DNA of 64,000 nt from Flectonema sp. DT1601 (Eukaryota > Euglenozoa > Diplonemea > Diplonemida > Diplonemidae): the NCBI GenBank assembly GCA_964019425.1, contig OZ025813.1, positions 186,001 to 250,000 of the forward strand. Direction: 5' to 3'. Position numbers and translations under genes: made by a program. Shown in pieces: positions 56,187 through 64,000 of the stretch (positions within the stretch are counted from its first letter, which is position 1; every line of letters begins with the position of its first letter). A model generated the notes under the pieces. The model worked only from the letters and a program-made list of their open reading frames with translations. It searched no databases and was not told the DNA's origin.

Positions 56187-59100
56187 CTACGTGACATCAG
56201 CAACAGCGATATCCTGCCCAGCTCTGAGAATGGAGGAAGTACCTTCAGGCAAGTAGGTAAACTGAACCTTAATTCTGTAGTCTTTATTAAAGCTACTTTC
56301 ACTTTTAAGAAGTTTTATAATTTTCTGTTTTGTTTTTTTTATTAATACACATTTGTTGACAATAATATTAAACCTTTCCCTTAAATAACATAAAGCCATA
56401 CCGGTAATACGTTTTCATCTCCGTTCATAACCATTTGTCTCTCAATTACTGAGAGCTCAGAAGTCTTTCCATCTAAGACGTCTCTGAAAGCCTTGTTGTG
56501 AGCATCAGTACCTGTTTGGCTACCGTCTGTCACAACACCCCAGCCGTCCTCAAGTTGCTTCATCAGGGCAGAGCAAAGGACTTCGTAGATCGCAATTTGC
56601 CGACTTTCTTCATCCTGCCACAAGTCAGCCATTCTGAGAAAAGGAGAGATCGCAGAATTTGAAATCAATTTGCAGTCGTTGGTGCAGTCAGCGATCACGG
56701 CGAATGTTCCCAGCTCGAGAGCCACGTCAGCCGCCGCCTCCGCAGCTTCGAGCGGACGTCCGAACGCAGTCGCGAAACGTTGCGTGTTGGTACCAACATT
56801 TCCGTGAAGGAGGGTCCCGGTTGAGATACCAACTCGAGCAATCGACCCCGCCCTCCATTGAATCTGCGAAGCAAACCGAAGAGCAGAAGTGGTGTGCAGT
56901 TTGCACGACTTCGAAGCGTTCCAAACAACAGTGAGCGTCCTCCCGGTCACTCCACCCAACACTCCGTCGGTTTGGGACGCCGCTTCTATTGCAGCCCTCA
57001 ACATTAGGTTGTAGTTCTCGAATATTTTCGCATTGCGTCCTTCAAGCAGACGACAGACAGCAACAGTCAGTTGGTTGCTGGACAATGAAAGACCTGTCTT
57101 CTTGTGTCGGTTAGGAACTCTGATAATAGTAGCACCTCCTCCTTCACTAACAGCACTTGATGCGACTGATCCTCCAGACACGGTACGGGTTTCAGAATCG
57201 GGATTGAGTGTTTCACCACCGAGTGTTTCGTATGCGAATTTCTTTGTTCTGAGTCTAGTAGCGAGTGTTGAAGGGCACAGCAAATAGAGATCAACAAATC
57301 CAATTCCCTTCAATTCGTGTGATCCGAGGTCTTGAATAACAGGATTACCAGCCTCAGAAAGCTGACCCTTAATCATTTGATGCAACTCTCTGTTGATGCA
57401 AAGGGTTCCAGGAAGGGCCTTCGACTCCAATCGAGCAGCCATGTTGACGGTAGACCCGCGATAGTCAACTCTACCTGTCAGAGGGTTCTCTTCAACTCCA
57501 GCATCTCCAACATGGCAACCCATACGAAGTCTCAGTCCGCTCCACACCGGTAGCGGGTCATTTGAATTGTGGTACTGCGGAGGGAGCTCCAAGTCAGAAG
57601 GCCATTTCTGTTTCACAAACTCTTCCTGAGTCTTCAGACAGAATGCGATCGCATCGATTTTGCTGACGAAGGTTATCATGAAAGCGTCTCCGATTGTTTT
57701 AACTTCATACCCATTGTACTTTGAGAGTATCTTTCTAATGCAAGTGTTGTGCATTTCGAGGGCATCGTTCATCGCTGCAGAAGCGCGTGCCCACAATGCT
57801 GTTGAAGAGACGATGTCTGTAAACACCACAGCAACGTTACCCGTAGGAGGAGGTACTTCGACTGCTTGCGTTCCCTCGAGGACAGCTGTTGGGACGTACG
57901 CTTTGTACTCCTTCAGATTGCGAACCATCTTTTCGAAACTGGTTTGCATCGAATTCACTTCATAGAATACAGTTTTAACAGTTTCTGTTTCTAAGTTCAT
58001 CTCCGAAACCTTTCGCATCTCGTGTTTGAGATTGTCAAGGGGCTGGAGCATCTTTCTACCTAAAATAATGGACAAGAGTACCAGGAATACAGCAACGGCT
58101 AAAATAACAATAATCATTATTGTTTTATCAGACTCAACTGTATCCTCAATATCATCGTAGGCAGCGTTAACTGATTTCTGAGCAGCATCTTGGCTTTTTT
58201 GGGTCTCTCCGATGACGAATTCCATATCGATGGCTGAGACTAGCCACCAGTTCAAACCTTCCTTTTCCATAACAACAGCAGACACTTGAACCATAAAGTC
58301 CATTGATTCTGCAGTGATGACAGCAGACTTGTTTTTGTAAACTGTGTCGTAGTTTCCAGGCATCCGATGAATTCCTCTCGCAATATTTCTAATGTACGGG
58401 TCTGTAGCATTAACATCTCGTAGTAGAGTTGGTAAGCTCATATTAGTCGCGGCGTCAAAAACGCTATCTACAATTTTACCGTGTGATACAGCTGGAAGGA
58501 GGTATTGCTGTTCTTTAATATTCAATTCTTCTACCAAACCCTTTTCTTTAGCGAATTCATAAAATGGACCTTTGTTAACGACAGTGTATATGTAGACTTG
58601 AGCACCTGTGTCGTTGAGGGTTCTGACTGCCAAGTCATTTAAGATTTTTGACATTTTTGGAAGAGTGAGTGAAACCGTGAAGTGAATATTAACTCCACTA
58701 ACCGGATCGAGGTGTGAGGATCCCAGTACTACTCCTGCGAATAAACCTTCCGCAAGAACACCTCTCCACTTGGGTTCATCGTATTTCATGTAACCCTCTT
58801 GAAAGACACGAGCAGTCGTAACACTACCAGAAAAGTTGTATACTGGACCTACATAAGCTGATACACCTCCGTCATGAGGGATTGTAAATCCAGGACTACC
58901 TAAGTCACCTGATAGTGAACCGTTATTCTCAATCGTAAAGGTAACACCCGACTGAGGATCTCTGTATATTTGAAACTGACTGAGTGCTTTATGAGATGAA
59001 TCAGATAATTGCACTCCAACTAACGCAAGCCCAGCATCATTGAGAGTGTCCAGTACGAATATCATCGTCTTTCTTTGAGCGAATACGTATTCCCAAGCGG

Positions 59101-59476
59101 ATTTATCAGCAGTTTGATCTGTAAATAAATATGATTCGTGAATCATTTGTCTCGCTGTCTCAGCAGCAGTTAAAATTTGCATCACACTGTCGGTGATGGA
59201 TGCTGCATTGAAAGCTAGTAGGTCGACGCTGACAGACGATAATGATTTTTTAGCTTCAACAAAGCAAGTTTCTGATGTAACTCTGCCATGGTTTTGTGTA
59301 TTACTCAAGGCTGAGTCATATGATGTGATTGCGACTGCTGCTGTTACACCGGCAGCACTGGCTACTGACCATAAGCACAACCCAATCACCATTACTCGTA
59401 TACTCAGTAACCTACCTCCTGTCCTAATATCAATCTCGCTCGCATCGGATTCCAACGCATCGACGTTGGTTCTCAT
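56187..59476 (-). CDS. receptor-type adenylate cyclase with second, degenerate cyclase domain
   Basis: Exon 1 runs 59476-56402 and exon 2 runs 56324-56187. The intron 56325-56401 (77 nt, GTATGG..ACAG) is phase 0, giving 1070 residues. The start MRTNVDALE follows a C-tract acceptor; the frame is open 25 codons further but into repeat sequence. Layout: TM1 about 28-50, a large extracytoplasmic sensor region (about 51-450, Cache-like by position), TM2 about 452-472, a HAMP-like linker, then class III cyclase domain 1 (about 547-735). The domain has both metal aspartates (Asp554 in FTDI, Asp597 in KTIGD), Lys593 and Asp671 (RVDY) as adenine selectors, and Asn678/Arg682 (NMAAR). This is a full adenylate cyclase set. 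A second domain (about 802-920, GISTGTLLHGNVG) lacks these residues. The domain sequence is closest to kinetoplastid receptor cyclases, which make cAMP in response to external cues. Confidence 0.9.
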
Positions 59477-59491
59477 CGATGCGTCAATTAA

Positions 59492-59506
59492 CTGTGTGGG
59501 GGGGGG
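59492..59506 (-). promoter_or_regulatory. candidate splice acceptor upstream of adenylate cyclase
   Basis: Nine C followed by ACACAG on the coding strand, 16 nt before the ATG. The C-tract lies at the edge of repeat module E, so a repeat boundary may supply the acceptor. Confidence 0.4.
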
Positions 59507-59514
59507 TAACTTGA

Positions 59515-59830
59515 TACTAATATTAAATGGAAAGCAACTTGAAACTGGCAAAAACGAGAATAGGGTTCGGCCAAACCTGGTTGGGGGGTTAACTGTTTGA
59601 TTTTGTACGTAAAATACAAATGTTTTGTATCATAAAAAACATAACGATAATTTAACATTAGTTCTGAGATACAGTGACTAGGTGTGATGCTTAACTTAGC
59701 CTTTTAAAGTAACTATTGCCAAACCTGGTTGGGGGGGGAAGACTGTTTGATTAGGTTCATACGAATATAAATCTCTTGTATTGTATCAGAACTCAATAAT
59801 AAAATTAAAAAGCTCATGACACAGTGACCA
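59515..59830 (+). repeat. composite repeat: modules E, A and C joined at G-tracts
   Basis: E (59515-59582), six G, A (59589-59711), then AAACCTGGTT and eight G, then C (59740-59830). A is almost identical to 671-793, 59 kb away. AAACCTGGTTGGGGGG precedes both A and C. This is the best view of the modular build. Confidence 0.75.
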
Positions 59831-62092
59831 ATAAACATTATTTAATCTCAATTCTTTAAAAAAAAAAAAGATTCCTCAGAACATTCTCCAATTCATGGCA
59901 TTTGCGCCTTCTATTTCGATATAGTTAGTTAGTGTGAAGGATAAGTTGACTGCTTATAAACATCTTTATTAATTTATGATTATCTGTTACTAAAATTAGG
60001 TATTATTATTTAACTCCACCAACTCCGCTATTGAAAACATTTTCCATTTTCTTTTCAACAACAACTAATATAAAAATAAAAGACAACACCAAACTTTTTT
60101 GGTGAAACGGGTAAAAAAAAAAAAAATAGAATTAATATAAAAAGAAAAAACTAACATCCAAATATTCGTTCTTCCGCGATAATTAGTGTTTTCGGTACTC
60201 ATTTAAGTAAAAAGAAACTAAATAACACACTGCACAATGTGACTATGCAGGATGACAGTAGCACTCCAAGCCAACCTTTTATGAGGCTGGTACCTGAATG
60301 AATACAAATTTTAGTTAATTGTTTGCTTGTTTGGTTTGTTTGTTGAAGCGGGAAATCAATACTCCAAGCTACTAGTCACTTCCCGAGAAGTGAGACTCTC
60401 ACGAAAAGAAGAAGTGACACAGGTACCTGAGGCTAACAACCAACAAGAACGTTCATTTGGCAAAAGCGATGAACTTAAACCAAACTCTCTTCGATTGTTG
60501 GTGTGATCATAGAATGCAATACGAAAAAAAAAAAAAAAAATTTCAATCCACACAGATAGGATAACGACAACAATAAAAGAACGTAAGCAAGTATGAGAAT
60601 TAATTCCTTTTTTTTTTTTTTTTTTTTTTTTTTATTATTTCTTTTTGGTTTTGCTCGTTATTTCTATTCACTTGTTACCTTAAACCAAAAAAAAAATGGT
60701 AGCTCACACCTGATGACAACTTAAAAATTGTATAAAAGAAAATCAAGTGTGAACCCCTCAGGGTTAAAAGGAAGAAACAACTGCCTCTATAGGTCTGAAA
60801 CTCAGCAGATATGTAAAAACACTGTTCCCATCTGGCAGCTACCGACAACGCCAGAGGAAGTTGAAACGACAAAATTACACAATAAGTATACCAGAAAAGT
60901 TATAAGAACAAGTTGCATTCAAAATAAGTATAATGCAAACGTCGCTCGAGAAAGAAATCGAAAGGAGAGAAGCTGAAAGAAACGTTTTTTTTTTTTTTGA
61001 GAAACAACAGTAAGAGACAAACGAAAATATAAAAAATAAAAATGATGGGTGAAGTGGGAAGGGGAGCGGGTCATTTATTTTTTCCCCCTTTTACACTCCC
61101 TCGCGATTCGTGAAGTGCAAAATTTTCTTCAAATTTGATTGCACTTCATTCTTATTTTTTTTTTGATATGTTTCATTCATTAACTTTTTTTTTCGACCGT
61201 AACAAAACAAACTATAAAATGATCAGCGGAGCTTTGAAATAAACTGCTCCCAACAGATTTTTTTTTCTTCTGCCAAACATGACAACTGATTGTGAGTAAT
61301 GAGCAACTTTCTCTTTTCACGGGTAAGAAAATCTCGTGCAATTGTTAAATGAGTAGAAGCTAACGATTGCCCAAAGACAGGCAGCGCTCTCCGTAAAAAG
61401 CGAGGGAAACGCCACAGCAGCTGCGAGTTTCCATTGTCAACAAATAGGACACTTTCGAGAGAGCCGATAATCATCCCCTGCCAGCGAGACAAAATAATCC
61501 TTTAAAAAAGGAAAAATGTAAAAAGATACTTGAATAAAAAATAAACCCCATCACTACACACTCAGCAGATTATGAGATAATGTCTTTACGTTACGCAAAA
61601 AATTTGAAACGAAGAAAGAAAAAGAAAAAAAAAGAAAGAAAAAAAAGTAACTGATTCCTTAGTTTCTTCAACCACAAGAGTTCATTCAATATAATGATAT
61701 TGAGAACAACATAAACTGGAATTTTAAATACGATGTTTGTGTTTCAGTCGCAAAGACTCGCAAAGAGAAGCATAATATAATTGCTGCTTTCTCGAAAACA
61801 GTAAAACATCTGTATTCCTTTTTTTTTTTTTTTTTTTTTGGAAAAAAAAAATACAATTGCTAAAATCGACCCATAAAATAAACTAATTCAGAGAATTGGT
61901 GAGAAATATGAATCGAAGATGAAAAAAAAAAAAGAGAGAAAGAGAGAAAGAGAAAAAAAATCATTCAGATAAACCCTTATATATTCTGTTGATCGCAGAC
62001 AGTATTACTACAGCGCACAGGGAAAATAGCTAACATTACATAATAAATAAACGGCTCTTAATCTGAAGAGTTTCTTCTCCGACTTCGTTGGT

Positions 62093-62123
<31 letters not shown>

Positions 62124-62615
62124 CAGATATCACTGTTGTTGAGATTCCCTAACCTCAGCCATAGAATCTACTCAGAACAAATTCAGAAAGAATTCTTTGT
62201 CTGACAATTAATACACCAAAAAGGAATCGCGCGAAATAATAAAAGAATTGAAATAAAAGAAAAAGTTCTTTTCCAGCCAAGAACAACGGATATCCGACGT
62301 CACAAAGACTTCTCACTGCTGAGTTTGCTTACCAAGCATTGCTACGGATTTGATTTTTTTTTTTTTTTTTTTGTATTTTTGAACGCGATGTAAGATCTAA
62401 ACATGATTGATCTGCATCCCATCGATGAACTATCGGTGATTTTTTTTTTTTTTTTTCACGAATACTTTATATTCGTTCCCTCGACCTAAAATGTTCAGCA
62501 TACGAGCAGCAGACATAATTTTACGATTTTTTTTTCGTTTAGTAACTTTACTCAAAAAAAAAAAAAAAAGATCATGGTGTTGTTAGCCAGGAACTAGGAC
62601 TCTGACTAACATAAG

Positions 62616-63404
62616 AAGGAAAGTGCGTTAACTTAATCGAAGAAAACGAGTATCGAGATAAACACCTGATGACAGAAGCAGAGACGGCTGATAACGCCAA
62701 TTTTCATGCCAGTCAAAGTAAGGAACTCATTAAGAAACGATAACGTTTCATTAATGGAATAAACCTACACAACTATAGAATATACAACGTGTGTATATGC
62801 GTAGTTTCGAGCACAAGGGGGTACCAGAAAAAAAATGGAAATAAAATTGCTTGATTGATTGGTGAGTTGTTGTTTTTCTTTTTTTTTTCTCTTTTTCGTT
62901 ATTAAAAAGACTACCGTAATTATCATCCAATTATTGCGCAATTTGCACTCGTGAAAAAAAAAAAAAAAAAAAAAAAAGAGATTCTCTCAAAAATGTTAAG
63001 GGTCAGACCTGCCTTAGCCAGGATGGGCAAGCCAGAAATAGAGAGTCGACTCTTATGGTGGATAACATCCACCACAAAAATGTTAAAAAAGAAAAATCCC
63101 TAAAAACTGCATCGCAAACGATAACATCTGTGTGACGTACCACAGCAATTTAGTATCTCAAGGACTAACGCAAGTTGCTATCAAACTCATGATGGTGAGT
63201 TGAGAACCGATTACAGTGACCTATTTCATTCAGATAATGAATAAGCTTCCTAAACAGATGAAAGTCTTTCTCACTCAAGAGGGCAAGCTGGAATTGATGG
63301 AGTGTGCCTGCTACCTCAAAAATAAGACAGCACTACAAAACGTTCGTAACAACAAAGTGATGTTACAAAAGATGACGCTCGATTATCTCAAGAAATACTA
63401 TTGA
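62616..63404 (+). CDS. possible plus-strand gene fragment(s), unrecognised
   Basis: Two coding-like pieces. At 62616-62744 a frame reads LIEENEYRDKHLMTEAETAD and on to a stop, with a GTAAGG donor-like site inside. At 63087-63404 two open pieces join in one frame if 63195-63233 (39 nt, GTGAGT..TTTCATTCAG) is an intron. The joined end includes LPKQMKVFLTQEGKLELMEC and stops after KKYY. No family is recognised. If real, this is the only plus-strand gene in the window, divergent from the adenylate cyclase. The proposed intron is shorter than the confirmed ones, so confidence is low. Confidence 0.2.
63008..63074. other. cluster of three inverted repeats
   Basis: CCTG/CAGG (63008-63011 with 63019-63022) is a weak stem. 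AGAGTCGACTCT (63042-63053) is a perfect 12-nt palindrome. TGGTGGAT and ATCCACCA (63056-63063 with 63067-63074) form an 8-bp stem with a 3-nt loop. They lie within 70 nt free of homopolymers. Confidence 0.45.
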
Positions 63405-64000
63405 GAAGTACACTACCAACAAAATTAATTGTGCAATTAACAACGAGATATAAACGGATTTTTCACTCTTTGTATTTTCCAACTATAAAGTGGAACACCC
63501 AGTCCCTTGCAACGAGCTATAAACACAGCCAAGTATGTAAGGACCCGTTCTCGCATATGGGTCTACGGAGATGTTTTATTTATTATTTTCGTTTTTCCCT
63601 TTCTTTTCATTCATCATATTACAATGTACTCCAACTAGAAAAACGACAATATCCACCCGGAAAGAAACTGATGTTACGGTCAGCCTTTCCAAATTTTTGG
63701 GGGAAAATAAAAAAAAAAAAAATTAAAAAAAAATTTAGGAAAAAAAAGGGGGGCTGTATTGATTATGATTAAGCGTTGAATATTAAACTTGTCATTCTCA
63801 CTTAGAAGGTAATCAAAAAAAAAAAAAAAAAAAAAAAAAAAGGAATGGAATGGAAAAAAAAAGGAATGGAAGTAAAAAAAAAGACTCCACAAATGGAGTA
63901 AAAATAATTTTCCGAGACCTACGAACATGTCAGTGCGGAGGATGCAAGTGATATCATTCTACTTATGTAACATCGCTAAACGATACTTTACAACGACTTT

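Larger units (their letters stand above)
59831..64000. other. right-end intergenic region
   Basis: No strong gene. A/T runs are frequent (60608-60633, 61820-61840, 62095-62123, 62951-62977, 63810-63840). From 62.27 to 63.40 kb several plus-strand stretches have coding-like composition without homopolymers. A hairpin cluster lies at 63008-63074. Confidence 0.45.

Noticed and set aside
56659-59600. Plus-strand frames inside the adenylate cyclase gene
   Set aside because: Shadows of the minus-strand gene with no domains.
61223-61492. Minus-strand 89-codon frame
   Set aside because: Ordinary composition but no domain, no acceptor and no partner exon. Not enough to call.
1-64000. Spliced-leader RNA gene, rRNA, tRNA or CRISPR array
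   Set aside because: Searched by eye for the euglenozoan leader end (ACAGTTTCTGTACT), for B boxes and for regularly spaced repeats; none found.
1-64000. Autonomous transposon or reverse-transcribing element
   Set aside because: No transposase, reverse transcriptase, integrase or long terminal repeats were seen. The dispersed modules are short and non-coding.

Overview
This is a eukaryotic (protist) nuclear window. Eighteen protein-coding genes are convincing, and every one lies on the minus strand. Seven of them need short cis-introns: 11 introns with GT..AG ends, 61-130 nt long, donors mostly GTATG or GTTTG, acceptors CAG. The non-coding DNA is AT-rich and crowded with A and T homopolymers of 10-33 nt. 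An unbroken one-strand run of 18 unrelated genes suggests polycistronic transcription as in Euglenozoa. The kinetoplastid-style receptor adenylate cyclase fits that, and real cis-introns would favour a diplonemid-like lineage over a trypanosomatid. This assignment is inference: no spliced-leader RNA gene, rRNA or tRNA was found to confirm it.

Layout from left to right (transcription runs right to left). 0-1 kb: dispersed repeats. 1.0-5.3 kb: two paralogous type I membrane proteins with a repeated four-cysteine module. 5.9-10.3 kb: a Sec7-type ARF exchange factor. 10.6-12.3 kb: a MORN plus EF-hand protein. 12.6-13.1 kb: a small two-exon protein. 13.4-14.5 kb: a secreted HSL-type esterase. 15.9-17.5 kb: a Spinster-like MFS transporter. 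18.1-20.8 kb: a kinesin-3-like motor. 23.2-24.2 kb: 14-3-3 (four exons). 24.5-25.2 kb: a possible RNA polymerase III RPC7-like protein. 28.0-31.2 kb: an N-myristoylation-signal 5'-nucleotidase carrying ankyrin-like repeats (three exons). 33.6-34.8 kb: a GST-like domain fused to an F-box. 35.4-36.7 kb: a coiled-coil protein. 38.5-39.4 kb: a PX-domain protein. 39.9-40.9 kb: the basal-body protein CCDC61/VFL3. 40.9-45.6 kb: repeat-rich, gene-poor. 45.6-47.3 kb: a membrane-anchored MAP3K-like kinase. 48.4-49.4 kb: mitochondrial prostaglandin E synthase 2-like protein. 49.4-56.2 kb: gene-poor, repeat-bearing. 56.2-59.5 kb: a receptor-type adenylate cyclase with a second degenerate cyclase domain. 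59.5-64 kb: repeats, hairpins and weak plus-strand coding-like segments, possibly a divergent strand switch.

The genes do not form one pathway. Themes are signalling (cyclase, 14-3-3, kinase, EF-hand), the flagellum and cytoskeleton (CCDC61, kinesin, MORN), membrane traffic and lipids (ARF-GEF, PX, Spinster, esterase, PGES2) and cell-surface or nucleotide metabolism. Several domain combinations are unusual: GST with F-box, 5'-nucleotidase with ankyrins, and tandem cyclase domains. A modular family of short dispersed repeats, joined at G-tracts, recurs at 0.7, 34.9, 41-42.7, 52-53.8, 55.2 and 59.5-59.8 kb and twice adjoins a gene start.
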